Positions 8,260 to 16,812 of a stretch of DNA of 18,294 bases are shown piece after piece (position 1 is the stretch's first letter; every line of letters starts with the position of its first letter). The notes under the pieces are model-generated. The model had not been told where the DNA came from and did not search any database. It saw only the letters and a program-made list of their open reading frames with translations. Origin of the DNA: Prevotella sp. UBA5379 (GTDB taxonomy: Bacteria; Bacteroidota; Bacteroidia; Bacteroidales; Bacteroidaceae); the NCBI GenBank assembly GCA_002409785.1, contig DHOX01000077.1, forward strand, positions 21,584 to 39,877, read 5' to 3'. Made by a program: the position numbers and the translations under genes.

Positions 8260-8751
8260 TTAAAGAATCCCTCTTGCTATCCAGGCGCAGGCCTCAGCGT
8301 CCGCAAGAGCGTTATGATGCTTGGTGAGATCATAACCGCAAGCCGCGGCGACGGTCTGCAGCTGGTGATTTTCCAGATCCGGCAGGACTCTGCGGGAAGC
8401 ACGCAGCGTATCGTAGAATTGATAATCCGGGTAGTCCATCTGATAACAGCGGAAAACGGCTTTCAGACACCCTTCATCAAAAGGACTGTTATGGGCGACC
8501 AGGGGCAGCCCTTCAATTTTAGGGGCAATCTGTTTCCAGACAATGGGGAAGACGGGTGCGTCTTCTGTATCTGCACGAGTTAGTCCATGTACCTGGGTGC
8601 AGCGATAATTGTAATAGTCTGGCTCTGGCTGAATGAGGGAATAGAAAGAATCGATAAACTGATCCCCACGGACAATAATCACTCCTACACTGCATACACT
8701 CGTACGGGAATAGTTGGCTGTTTCAAAATCTATTGCGGCAAAATCCTTCAT
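8260..8751 (-). CDS. DnaQ-like 3'-5' exonuclease (DEDDh)
   Basis: A 163-residue single-domain nuclease of the RNase T/DnaQ superfamily. The catalytic residues of the DEDDh type are all present: D8 and E10 in AIDFET, D92 in AHNSPFD, H146 and D151 in HHNALADAEA. The HGLT motif (55-58) fits DNA polymerase III epsilon-like proteins. It has no extra domain, so it is a stand-alone trimming or proofreading enzyme and not a polymerase subunit with a tail. Its start is the first ATG of the frame, about 85 nt downstream of a good leftward promoter. It is a single gene, convergent with the sulfatase gene. Confidence 0.93.
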   Translation of the reverse strand: MKDFAAIDFETANYSRTSVCSVGVIIVRGDQFIDSFYSLIQPEPDYYNYRCTQVHGLTRADTEDAPVFPIVWKQIAPKIEGLPLVAHNSPFDEGCLKAVFRCYQMDYPDYQFYDTLRASRRVLPDLENHQLQTVAAACGYDLTKHHNALADAEACAWIARGIL

Positions 8752-8842
8752 CGTTTCTCTACAAAATACTTTTCATGTTTTAGGAAAGTCCCTACACGGT
8801 TAATTGTCTTTTGGGCAAACCAACTGGCAATTAGTCACAAGG

Positions 8843-8872
8843 CAAAGGTAGTATTTTATTTTCAAAGTCAAA
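8843..8872 (-). promoter_or_regulatory. Promoter of the exonuclease gene
   Basis: Read on the minus strand, TTTG (8872-8869) is followed after 18 nt by TACCTTTG (8850-8843), close to the Bacteroidota -33/-7 consensus. The expected transcription start is about 85 nt upstream of the exonuclease ATG. Confidence 0.5.
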
Positions 8873-8917
8873 CCGAAATAACCTGAAAATACTGACTTAA
8901 GGGAATCTCGTTGACTC

Positions 8918-8974
8918 TTCAGCATAAATCAACTCTAATGTTAATTAGAGTGAAAACCACCTCTGATAGCTGAA
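8918..8974. promoter_or_regulatory. Nested inverted repeats upstream of efflux operon
   Basis: A perfect 8-bp inverted repeat with a 4-nt spacer, ACTCTAAT (8932-8939) / ATTAGAGT (8944-8951), is enclosed by a wider pair TTCAGC (8918-8923) / GCTGAA (8969-8974). There is no T-run, so it does not look like a terminator. It lies between the exonuclease promoter and a -7-like box (TACTTTTG, 9004-9011) for the efflux operon, the right place for a repressor site. The regulator is not in the window. Confidence 0.45.
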
Positions 8975-9109
8975 AATAACAAAATATCTTCAAAGTCTGC
9001 TGTTACTTTTGACAACAAAATAATCATGCGAACAGTTGATAAGAAGGCTTTCTCCTCGTCTGCCTCCTCTCTGTGAAGCAATAAAACGACACAAATCTTT
9101 TATAATCAG

Positions 9110-10402
9110 ATGAACAAGAATAAACTAATCCTTATCGGAATCTTTTTGATCCTTTTCACCTCAGTATCTGCTCAACGCCGTTTACAGGATTACCTTTCCA
9201 TAGCTGACAGGAATAGTCCGTTGCTCGTCGCTGCACGGAACCGGAAGGCTGTCGGAGATGAAGAAATCCAGCGGCTGAAGGCTGTCTACACACATTCCCG
9301 ACTGGAATTCTCCGGCGATGCTCTTTTTGTCCCTGTAGTGTCGACCGAAAACGGGAAAAGTGGATTCCGCTGGAATGATCAGGATGGCAAGGATTATTAT
9401 GGCTATGATCTTGGTGAGAGCAGCGGTCATATCGATGCCGGTCTGACCTGGACGAAGCCTCTGTCAGGGGACCGGAATTTCCAGACGGAAAAACAGTATT
9501 GGAATATCCGCAATGATATGGAAGATGATCATATCCGTCTGTCCTCGCATGATTTACACCGGTTAGTGACGGAGCAATATCTCCTCTGTTTGCTCGACGA
9601 GGAAAATGAACGGACATATAATTCCCTCGACTCATTGCTCATCTACCAGAGCAGGATCGTGTCAGCACTTGCCAACAAGGGACTGGCAAGCGTGGCTGAT
9701 CTGCGGCTCATTGACATAGAAAGGCAGAAGAATAAAAGTATTAGGGAACAGGCCCGACAATCTTTCCAGTCTCATCATGCGGAATTAAATATTCTCTGTG
9801 GCCTCTCTGAGCCGCTTCCTGACAATGATCTGCAACCGGTTGACCTCTCTATACAACCGGGCAGGGAACCGTCCTCTTCCTTTTTCCTGGAACAATTCCG
9901 GCTTGACAGCCTCTTGCAGCATACTGACCTGGCGAGTTATCAGAATCTCTACCGACCCCAACTGTCTCTCTTTGTGACCAACGGAGTTCAGACGGGTGCC
10001 TATAAGGACCTTTACCGTCATTTCGGGGTCAGTGCAGGATTGCATCTTACCTGGCTGCTGTCTGACGGCAAACAGATGAAGCATCGCCAGAGAGAGTACC
10101 ACCTGGCTTTAAGTACAATCCGCGAACAGCGTAATCATGAGATGACTGTAAGGAAAGAACGTCTCAGGTCATTGCTGGAGATCATGAAGACTCAGGACGA
10201 ACAGATCCGACTTTCACAACAACAACTACAGGACTATCGCAGGCTGCTGGCAGATTATAAACGGGAAATCATGGCGGGCAGGAGGTCTGTCATTGACTAT
10301 ATCAATGTCTTCAGCCATTACCGTGACGAAATAAGAAACCATAACACGCTATGTGTCAACAAGGATATGATCGTCAACACCTATAATTATTGGAACTGGT
10401 AA
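9110..10402 (+). CDS. TolC-family outer-membrane efflux protein
   Basis: A 430-residue outer-membrane channel subunit, first gene of a tripartite efflux operon. It has a signal peptide (hydrophobic 5-21, cleavage likely after VSA before QRR), then a long, mostly helical sequence with two internally similar halves, as in outer-membrane efflux proteins. Long polar helices rich in Q, R and E are seen at about 340-410. It ends in aromatic residues (YNYWNW), consistent with an outer-membrane protein. The start follows a possible -7 box TACTTTTG (9004-9011). It is followed by the adaptor gene after a 12-nt gap. Exported substrates are unknown. Confidence 0.87.
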   Translation: MNKNKLILIGIFLILFTSVSAQRRLQDYLSIADRNSPLLVAARNRKAVGDEEIQRLKAVYTHSRLEFSGDALFVPVVSTENGKSGFRWNDQDGKDYYGYDLGESSGHIDAGLTWTKPLSGDRNFQTEKQYWNIRNDMEDDHIRLSSHDLHRLVTEQYLLCLLDEENERTYNSLDSLLIYQSRIVSALANKGLASVADLRLIDIERQKNKSIREQARQSFQSHHAELNILCGLSEPLPDNDLQPVDLSIQPGREPSSSFFLEQFRLDSLLQHTDLASYQNLYRPQLSLFVTNGVQTGAYKDLYRHFGVSAGLHLTWLLSDGKQMKHRQREYHLALSTIREQRNHEMTVRKERLRSLLEIMKTQDEQIRLSQQQLQDYRRLLADYKREIMAGRRSVIDYINVFSHYRDEIRNHNTLCVNKDMIVNTYNYWNW

Positions 10403-10414
10403 ATAAACAGAAAC

Positions 10415-11320
10415 ATGGTTACAAATAACAACAAGACACTTGTCTATTCTATCTTATCCCTCATCCTGACCACAAGTTGTTTAGCGGCTTGCCGGCAAAA
10501 GGCATCGGAAGAGCCTGCTCCGGTGCCTCATACGCAGGTCACCATTACTCATGTAGAATATGGCAACATCAGCCGGCGGCTGGAGTTCCTCGCGCAGTCT
10601 GACTATCTGCGGGAGGTGAAGATGGTGGCTCCTGTATCAGGCTATATTGTCCGCATGCATCTACAACAGGGTGACCGGACGGGACGCCACGGTTTTCTCT
10701 TCTCCATGAAAAGTAATGAACAGGCTGCATTGGGCATGCAGGTAGCTCCTGTCACCGTGTCGTCTTCTATCCCGGGTATCATTACAGCCGTTTATCAACA
10801 GCAGGGGAGTTACGTGACAGAGGGCACGCCGGTATGTGATGTCGTGGACGCAACAAGTCTGGTGTTTCGTATCCATATCCCTTATGATGAACGGAGACAG
10901 GTACACTCAGGGATGCCTTGTACGCTGCTGCTGCCTGAGGGTACCCGACTGAAGACAACCCTGGTCCGTGCCTTGTTAAATATGGATGATGCCGACCAGA
11001 CTGAAGATTTCATTGCCAGGGTACATGCCGGATTCCTCCCGGCAGGACTGGTAGCAAAGGCCGTCATTTGGGTCAAAAGTACAACCGGTAATCATCAGAT
11101 CCTGCCTGTCGGAGCCGTGCAGAGTGATGATAATCTAAGCCGGTATTGGATTTTCCGCCTGACAAGTGATTCTACGGTAGAGAAAATTCCTGTCATAACG
11201 GGTAACGGCAATGACCGCTACATAGAAATTCTCTCTCCGAAACTCAATCCTTCTGACAGAATTGTCAATAACGGCGCTTATGCCTTGACGGAACAGTCCA
11301 TTGTGAAAATGGTCAGATAA
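10415..11320 (+). CDS. RND efflux periplasmic adaptor lipoprotein
   Basis: A 301-residue membrane-fusion protein linking the RND pump to the TolC-like channel. The N terminus is a lipoprotein signal with lipobox LAAC, C26 being the predicted lipidated residue (C22 is an alternative). Two lipoyl half-motifs are visible: APVSGYIVRMHLQQGDR near 72-88 and IPGIITAVYQQQGSYVTEG near 118-136. They are followed by beta-barrel (VFRIHIPYDERRQV) and membrane-proximal regions (PVITGNGNDRYIEI). The two halves are joined by only about 30 residues, so the usual coiled-coil hairpin is missing or very short, and the protein is shorter than AcrA or CusB. It sits between the TolC and RND genes, which supports the call. 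Confidence 0.86.
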   Translation: MVTNNNKTLVYSILSLILTTSCLAACRQKASEEPAPVPHTQVTITHVEYGNISRRLEFLAQSDYLREVKMVAPVSGYIVRMHLQQGDRTGRHGFLFSMKSNEQAALGMQVAPVTVSSSIPGIITAVYQQQGSYVTEGTPVCDVVDATSLVFRIHIPYDERRQVHSGMPCTLLLPEGTRLKTTLVRALLNMDDADQTEDFIARVHAGFLPAGLVAKAVIWVKSTTGNHQILPVGAVQSDDNLSRYWIFRLTSDSTVEKIPVITGNGNDRYIEILSPKLNPSDRIVNNGAYALTEQSIVKMVR

Positions 11321-11388
11321 GGTAACTATAAGTTGATGGATCTCCTTCAAATACGCTGGTTCCATTCCTAAGAAACTCATATTAAATC

Positions 11389-14300
11389 ATGAACAAGATA
11401 CAGAAGAAGTCGATGTACCAACTCTTTGAGAAACCTATCATTTTTGTAGGTGCTCTCATCCTGCTGGCAGGGATATACAGTTACTTGAATATGCGGAAAA
11501 GTCTGTTTCCGGAAGTTCAGTTTCCAAGGATCACGCTTATTGCTGATGCTGGAGAACAACCTGTTGACAGGATGATGATCACGGTTACGAAACCGCTGGA
11601 GAGTGCGGTGAAGAAGGTACAGGGAGTGACGACGGTTAAAAGTAGTACGAGTCGTGGCAGTTGTGTCATCGATGTGTATTTCAAATGGGGGATGGATATC
11701 TATGCCCTGAAAGCCCAACTGGAAAGTCGTGTCAATGAGATCAAGAACTATCTTCCTGCTGGTACGGTCATCTCGACGGAGGTCATGAACCAGAGTCTGT
11801 ATCCTGTATATGGCTATACGCTGAAGAGTAAGACTCACGGCAGTATAGAAATGAGAGATGTGGCCAATCTCGTCGTACGGCCGCTGTTCTCCCAGGTGGA
11901 CGGCATTAGCAATGTGGTCATCCATGGAGGCAAGGCAAAAGAGTTTGTCGTCATCCCGGATGCAACAAAGATGTCCTCTCTCGGCATTACCCCGGAAGAC
12001 ATCATCAAGGCTTTCCAGCATACCAATTTTATCGAGGGTAACGGAATGGTGGGAGGGTATCACCGACTCTATCTGACACTGACCGATACGAGAATACGCA
12101 ATGTCCGGCAGTTGGAGAACACGGTCATCAAAGGCAACCAGAACAGGATGGTGTATCTCTCGGACATTGCCCGGGTAGAGGTGCAGGAGCAACAGGAATT
12201 CCTGAAAATCAATGCAGACGGTGATGATGCGGTGCTTATCGACCTGGTGAAACAGCCTGGAGTGAACCTGCTCACTTTTGCCAAGAATGTAAAAGCAAAG
12301 GAAAAGGAAGTGCAGAAGGCCCTTCCTGCTGGTTATGAGCTGAAGACTTATTATGACCAGAGTGCCTTTGTAGGCAGTTCTATCTATGGTGTAGTAAGAA
12401 CGATTATCGAGGGTCTTTTCCTGGCCATCCTCGTGATGGTTCTCTTCTTGCGTTCCTGGCGTGCCAGCTCTGCCGTGATGCTGACGATACCTGTCACGCT
12501 GGCATTGAGTATCCTGCTCGTGAAAATTGCCGGCATATCACTGAACATCATGTCACTGGGAGCCATAGCGGCCTCGGTGGGATTAATCCTCGACGATGCC
12601 ATCGTCATTATCGAACAGATCTATCGTGAACAGGAAGATCATCCTCAGGAGCCCCGGACCACCGTGGTGCATACTGCCATCCATAATCTCTTTCCCGCTA
12701 TGGTGGCTTCGTCGCTTTCTACCATTATCATTTATTTCCCGTTCCGTATGATGAGTGGTATGGCAGGAGCATTCTTCAAGGACCTTGCCATAACGATGCA
12801 ACTCACACTGCTGGCTTCCTTTTTCGTGACCTGGATTCTGCTGCCGACACTTTATATCGTAATCAGCGGTAAGAAAGTGTTCCGTCCGCGGCACCCGGAA
12901 AAGACGGGTAACAGTACTGAACAGGATGCTGTCAGAAAGGTGAGATGGCTGACAAGAGCTTACCGGCATCCGGTCATCGTCATCCTCTTTGTCATGGCCT
13001 TGGTTGGGGGAGGCTGGCTATCTTATCATCAGATGCAGACGGGATTCCTCCCTGACCTGGATGAGGGGACTATCGTACTTGATTATCACTCTCCATCGGG
13101 GACGGACATAGAAGAGACTGACCGTCTCTGCCGGGAGATGGAGAAAATCATCATGTCCCATCCTGCCGTAGAGACTTATTCCCGAAGGACTGCGCTGGGC
13201 ATGTCCTTCGATGTCAAGCCGTCTAATTTCGGTGATTATCTCATCCAGTTGAAGCCCGGCCGGAAGGAGACTACTCCGGAAGTGATCAATGATCTCAGAA
13301 AGGAGATAGCGCAGAAAGTACCTGTAATGACCGTAGATTTCGGGCAGCGTATCTCTGATTTGCTGGGGGATCTGATGAGTACGCCGAATCCAATAGAAAT
13401 AAAAATCTTCGGTAATAACTACAAGCGACTGGAACAGTTGTCGGCCCAGGCGGAACATATCATGAGACATACTCATGGCGTCGTGGATATTGATAACGGG
13501 CTGGTGCCTGCCGGCTCTTCTATAGTCTATACCCCAAATGAACAGTTGTTGGCTCAGTATGGCATCTCCCTTGATGATTTTTCCAGTCAACTGTCATGCT
13601 ATATAGGGGGAGTGCCGCTCAGCCAACCTGATAATGTCATTGAACCGGCACCACAGCAGGCAGCAATGACGGGGGGACTACAGATAGGCAGCATCCAGGA
13701 TGGAGAACAACTCAGAAGGGTGTTATTGAGATTCGTTGACTTCAAGGATAATGACCCGGCAAAGATCATGCATGAACCGGTCTTTCTTCCTGACGGCACT
13801 ACACGTCCTGTAGGTTATTTCTGCAGGATGAGCGTCATTCCTGGTGAGATCGAGCAGAAACGGGAAGACCTGAAGGCGGATATTACGCTGACAGCCCGTC
13901 TGGAAGGCCGTGACCTCGGATCAACGGTAAAGGACCTGCAGCAGCAATTCCATAAAAAACTTAATCTGCCGAAAGGATATACCTTACAGTTTGGTGGAGC
14001 TTATTCACAGCAGCAACAGTCGTTCAGTGAATTACTTACCATCCTCCTGATGGCAACCTTGCTGGTTTTCTCCGTGCTGCTGTTCCTCTTCCGCAAATGG
14101 GGTATCTCCCTTGCCATCCTTTTTATCTCCGTCCTTGGAGTAGGAGGGAGTCTGCTGGCGCTTTATATCACCGGAACGCCTCTTAATGTGAGCAGTTATA
14201 CGGGGATCATCATGGTGGTGGGTATCATTGCCGAGAATGCTATCTTCACTGTCAACCAATATGACCAGAACAGGCAACGGGGTGGTGCTGTGGCCGAATC

Positions 14301-14508
14301 TGTCGACTATGCCATAGCCTTGCGCATCCGTCCAAAGTTAATGACTGCCATCAGTGCTGTACTGGCTCTGATGCCTCTCGCCTTAGGGATTGGAGTGGGG
14401 GCTCAGATGCAGCAGCCGCTTGCCGTAGCGGTCATCGGAGGATTCTGCGTAGCCTTGCCGCTGCTGTTGCTGGTGCTGCCTTGTCTGATGCTGAAAATAT
14501 TCCGGTAA
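11389..14508 (+). CDS. RND-family efflux pump, inner-membrane subunit
   Basis: A 1039-residue proton-driven exporter of the AcrB/ACR_tran family, full length, with the duplicated layout of 12 membrane spans and two large periplasmic loops. Early motifs include YSYLNMRKSLFPEVQFP and PLESAVKKVQGV. In TM4 the proton-relay aspartates are present as D402-D403 (GLILDDAIVIIEQ). In TM10 the position occupied by lysine in AcrB (AKNAI) is a glutamate, E949 (IAENAIF), a feature closer to metal-type pumps. The sequence therefore does not clearly fit the HAE1 (drug) or HME (metal) class, and I leave the substrate open. It starts 68 nt after the adaptor gene and is the last gene of the operon, followed 10 nt later by a hairpin. 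Confidence 0.93.
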   Translation: MNKIQKKSMYQLFEKPIIFVGALILLAGIYSYLNMRKSLFPEVQFPRITLIADAGEQPVDRMMITVTKPLESAVKKVQGVTTVKSSTSRGSCVIDVYFKWGMDIYALKAQLESRVNEIKNYLPAGTVISTEVMNQSLYPVYGYTLKSKTHGSIEMRDVANLVVRPLFSQVDGISNVVIHGGKAKEFVVIPDATKMSSLGITPEDIIKAFQHTNFIEGNGMVGGYHRLYLTLTDTRIRNVRQLENTVIKGNQNRMVYLSDIARVEVQEQQEFLKINADGDDAVLIDLVKQPGVNLLTFAKNVKAKEKEVQKALPAGYELKTYYDQSAFVGSSIYGVVRTIIEGLFLAILVMVLFLRSWRASSAVMLTIPVTLALSILLVKIAGISLNIMSLGAIAASVGLILDDAIVIIEQIYREQEDHPQEPRTTVVHTAIHNLFPAMVASSLSTIIIYFPFRMMSGMAGAFFKDLAITMQLTLLASFFVTWILLPTLYIVISGKKVFRPRHPEKTGNSTEQDAVRKVRWLTRAYRHPVIVILFVMALVGGGWLSYHQMQTGFLPDLDEGTIVLDYHSPSGTDIEETDRLCREMEKIIMSHPAVETYSRRTALGMSFDVKPSNFGDYLIQLKPGRKETTPEVINDLRKEIAQKVPVMTVDFGQRISDLLGDLMSTPNPIEIKIFGNNYKRLEQLSAQAEHIMRHTHGVVDIDNGLVPAGSSIVYTPNEQLLAQYGISLDDFSSQLSCYIGGVPLSQPDNVIEPAPQQAAMTGGLQIGSIQDGEQLRRVLLRFVDFKDNDPAKIMHEPVFLPDGTTRPVGYFCRMSVIPGEIEQKREDLKADITLTARLEGRDLGSTVKDLQQQFHKKLNLPKGYTLQFGGAYSQQQQSFSELLTILLMATLLVFSVLLFLFRKWGISLAILFISVLGVGGSLLALYITGTPLNVSSYTGIIMVVGIIAENAIFTVNQYDQNRQRGGAVAESVDYAIALRIRPKLMTAISAVLALMPLALGIGVGAQMQQPLAVAVIGGFCVALPLLLLVLPCLMLKIFR

Positions 14509-14517
14509 ACGATGACT

Positions 14518-14550
14518 CCATCCTATAGCGCTGATTTTTCTATAGGATGG
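14518..14550 (+). terminator. Terminator hairpin of the efflux operon
   Basis: Perfect 11-bp inverted repeat CCATCCTATAG (14518-14528) / CTATAGGATGG (14540-14550) with an 11-nt loop, followed by ATTTCTT. It lies 10 nt after the RND stop codon. Confidence 0.75.
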
Positions 14551-15081
14551 ATTTCTTGATCCTTGTTAGAATGGTGATCTGACTTCTTCGCTGACGTGGC
14601 TCCTTAAATAATAACTAACGGAAAAGAGAACGGACAGATTGAGTACCATACTACTTAATTAATCTAAATAGAGAGAAATAATAAGGACACTGCTACCAAA
14701 TAATATGAATGATTTTTCAGGTCATAACTTTATTTTTTTATTAAATAAAGTGAATAATTAAGAAAAAAAGTATATCTTTGCACCGCAAATTTAAAAAATA
14801 TATGGACAGTAACCCGTCAAATATAATAAAATCATCAACCTGCGCTTAGTGGGGGAGTGGGCCGTTCCCGCCTTCTTTCTGGCGCATAAACAGGGAAGTA
14901 ATACATGACTTCTTTTACACACTTTGTCTGAATCGATTTCTTGACTCCAATCCTTTGGTCTTGGAAGACCCTTGGAAGTTCTCTGATTATATATATCCGA
15001 TTTTTTCCTATAAGTAATTATCGATGAGACGATCCTCGTGGCAGGGCTCGCAGTAGTTGCTAAATGGATGAACGGGAATAC
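14551..15081. other. Gene-poor AT-rich stretch with one broken reading frame
   Basis: I find no intact gene here. A -7 box TATCTTTG (14773-14780) precedes an ATG at 14802. That frame meets TAG at codon 16 (14847) and then stays open to a TAA at 15015-15017, about 55 codons. The part after the stop (FWRINREVIHDFF, then LEDPWKFSDYIYPIFSYK) looks protein-like but I do not recognise it. A frame of similar length is also open on the minus strand, so coding is uncertain. Near 14955-14980 there is a small palindrome GGTCTT-GG-AAGACC and a repeated CTTGGAAG. Confidence 0.4.
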
Positions 15082-15125
15082 AGTATATTACGAACATTAA
15101 TATAGTATATTACGAACATTAATAT
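15082..15125. repeat. Tandem duplication of a 22-bp palindromic unit
   Basis: Two exact head-to-tail copies of a 22-bp unit, at 15082-15103 and 15104-15125. Each copy contains the inverted repeat TATATTA-N7-TAATATA (15084-15104 and 15106-15126). The 22-bp period is about two helical turns, so proteins bound to both copies would sit on the same DNA face. It ends 33 nt before the porin ATG. A smaller dyad AGCAT-N5-ATGCT (15126-15140) follows at once. Confidence 0.85.
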
Positions 15126-15158
15126 AGCATTTATGATGCTGTAAAAACAAATATACAA

Positions 15159-16514
15159 ATGATGATAACAAGAAAAATTACTTTAAGATACATTCTTCTT
15201 ATGAGATTATGTTTCCTGTGTGTATTATTAGCCACAGGAATTTCAAGTACTGTTCTGGCACAGTCTGAAGACACCCTGAAAAATGAACGCTTTTCCATAC
15301 ATGGGCAGGTAACCGTAATATCTCAATATAAACCATCTTTTCATGCGGCCTATTCAGGAACAAACAGCCTGATCTCTAAAGGTGAATCCAAGCGATCACT
15401 GACAACAACTTTATTCTTTGGTGTAAGGTTGTGGAAGGGTGGAAGTCTCTTTATTGGACCGGAAATATCAGGTGGCGCGGGCTTGAGCGGTTCTGCTGGA
15501 GTAGGAGCATCTACCAACGGTGAGGCGTATAGAGTAGACAGCCCTGCACCATCCTTTGAATTAGGTCGACTATATCTTACTCAAATTATTCCTTTGAGCA
15601 GCAATAAGGTTTATCAATGTGACGACATCAATCAATTAGGAGGGATGATCCCGACTGAATATATAGCCTTGACGATTGGGAAAATTTGTGTATCTGATGT
15701 TTTTGACACTAATAAATACAGTCATGATCCAAGAACACAATTTATGAGTTGGGGACTTATGGACAATGGTGCATGGGATTTCGCAGCGAACACCAAAGGA
15801 TACACTCCCAGTATAGTGTTAGAATGGGTTACACCGCATAATGCATTACGTTATGGCATCTCGTTGCTTCCAAAGATCGCAAATGGAATGCAAATGGATT
15901 GGCGACTTCAAAGATCCAGCTCCCATTCTTTGGAATACACTCACAATTATTCCCTCGATGGAGAAAAGGGAAGTATCCGGTTGTTCTCATTCATCAACTG
16001 GGCAAATATGGGAAACTATGAGGAAAGTTTAAAATTGGATCCTACTTCTCCCGATCTGTCTAGGACAGAGAAAGCCGGTAGGACCAAATATGGCTTTGGA
16101 GTCAACCTTGAGCAAGAGATAAATGACTTTATGGGTGTATTTTTCAGAGCGGGATGGAATGACGGTCATAACGAGACATGGGCTTTTACAGAAGTCGATC
16201 GTACATTGAGTGCCGGAATTTCTGCTGATGGCAGTAAATGGCATCGTAAAAATGACACGGTGGGACTGGCATACGTAATATCGGCATTGTCAAATTCCCA
16301 CCGTGATTATCTTAAAGCCGGTGGATATGGATTCGAACTGGGTGACGGACATTTAGATTACGGTTTGGAAAATCTCTCAGAACTGTATTATTCATTTGCC
16401 TTGAAAGATAATTTGTTCATTTCGGGGGCATATCAATTTATTATTAACCCAGGATATAATCGAAGCCGTGGCCCTGTAAATGTATTGAGCCTGAGAATCC
16501 ATGCCGTTTTTTAA
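15159..16514 (+). CDS. Carbohydrate porin, OprB-like
   Basis: A 451-residue outer-membrane beta-barrel protein. A signal peptide (positively charged MMITRKITLR, then a hydrophobic core to about residue 34, cleavage probably after STVLA before QSE) is followed by sequence with alternating strands such as FSIHGQVTVISQYKPSF, SLTTTLFFGVRLW and GSLFIGPEISGG. These and the FELGRLYLTQ region resemble carbohydrate-selective porins of the OprB family. The chain ends in phenylalanine (HAVF), as expected for barrel assembly. The first of two adjacent ATGs is used; the second would remove one residue. It is a lone gene, AT-richer than the efflux operon, with palindromic repeats immediately upstream. The sugar specificity is unknown. 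Confidence 0.8.
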   Translation: MMITRKITLRYILLMRLCFLCVLLATGISSTVLAQSEDTLKNERFSIHGQVTVISQYKPSFHAAYSGTNSLISKGESKRSLTTTLFFGVRLWKGGSLFIGPEISGGAGLSGSAGVGASTNGEAYRVDSPAPSFELGRLYLTQIIPLSSNKVYQCDDINQLGGMIPTEYIALTIGKICVSDVFDTNKYSHDPRTQFMSWGLMDNGAWDFAANTKGYTPSIVLEWVTPHNALRYGISLLPKIANGMQMDWRLQRSSSHSLEYTHNYSLDGEKGSIRLFSFINWANMGNYEESLKLDPTSPDLSRTEKAGRTKYGFGVNLEQEINDFMGVFFRAGWNDGHNETWAFTEVDRTLSAGISADGSKWHRKNDTVGLAYVISALSNSHRDYLKAGGYGFELGDGHLDYGLENLSELYYSFALKDNLFISGAYQFIINPGYNRSRGPVNVLSLRIHAVF

Positions 16515-16582
16515 TATTTGATTTCAGCAGAATGCGTATCCGACTCTGACAAATTCTAAAAATAAATAAGTTGCCCTCAATG

Positions 16583-16613
16583 TTGCAAATGATATTGGAA
16601 TAGTTTATATTTG
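16583..16613 (+). promoter_or_regulatory. Near-consensus promoter of the small-protein gene
   Basis: TTG at 16583-16585, a 20-nt spacer, then TATATTTG at 16606-16613. This is one of the two best matches to the Bacteroidota -33/-7 consensus in the window. The predicted transcription start is about 20 nt before the small ORF, giving a very short leader. Confidence 0.65.
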
Positions 16614-16637
16614 CATAATATAAAAAAGGAGGTAATT

Positions 16638-16793
16638 ATGTTTGGAAGATACACTAAAGATTTGGATGACAAGTATGGTTGGAATGATCCCTTCCTTACT
16701 TCAAGAACCCTTTCCCAGCCAGACTGTGTAACATCCAGCAACAGAAAGGGGCATAAGCCTGACTCAGTGTCGCCTGTTTTACACGGCAAGTGA
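16638..16793 (+). CDS. Small hypothetical protein, 51 residues
   Basis: A 51-residue soluble, charged peptide beginning MFGRYTKDLDDKYGWNDPF. It has no signal peptide or membrane segment and I do not recognise a family. The ATG at 16638 is supported by AGGAGG at 16627-16632 with a 5-nt gap, an unusually strong Shine-Dalgarno for this window. An in-frame TTG at 16611 falls inside the -7 box and is unlikely. A near-ideal promoter lies just upstream and a strong hairpin follows 40 nt after the stop, so the gene has a complete transcription unit. The C-terminal half (SSNRKGHKPDSVSPVLHGK) looks disordered. It could be a regulatory or stress peptide, or a truncated gene. Confidence 0.5.
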   Translation: MFGRYTKDLDDKYGWNDPFLTSRTLSQPDCVTSSNRKGHKPDSVSPVLHGK

Positions 16794-16812
16794 GGAACTC
16801 TTTATCATCATA

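Noticed and set aside
8239..8262. Weak stem between the convergent sulfatase and exonuclease genes
   Set aside because: The 8-bp stem needs two G-U pairs and lies in an A/T-rich stop region with no T-run; not strong enough to call a terminator.
8587..8886. 99-codon plus-strand frame
   Set aside because: Mostly antisense to the exonuclease gene and its promoter; no ribosome-binding site or family resemblance.
11377..12192. 271-codon open frame on the minus strand
   Set aside because: It lies wholly antisense to the RND pump gene, whose protein is full length and clearly conserved; composition and motifs do not suggest a second gene.
14839..15014. Minus-strand frame ending in an R/P-rich segment (APERRRERPTPP)
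   Set aside because: About 60 codons with no supported start and no recognisable family; it competes with the plus-strand frame and neither can be confirmed.
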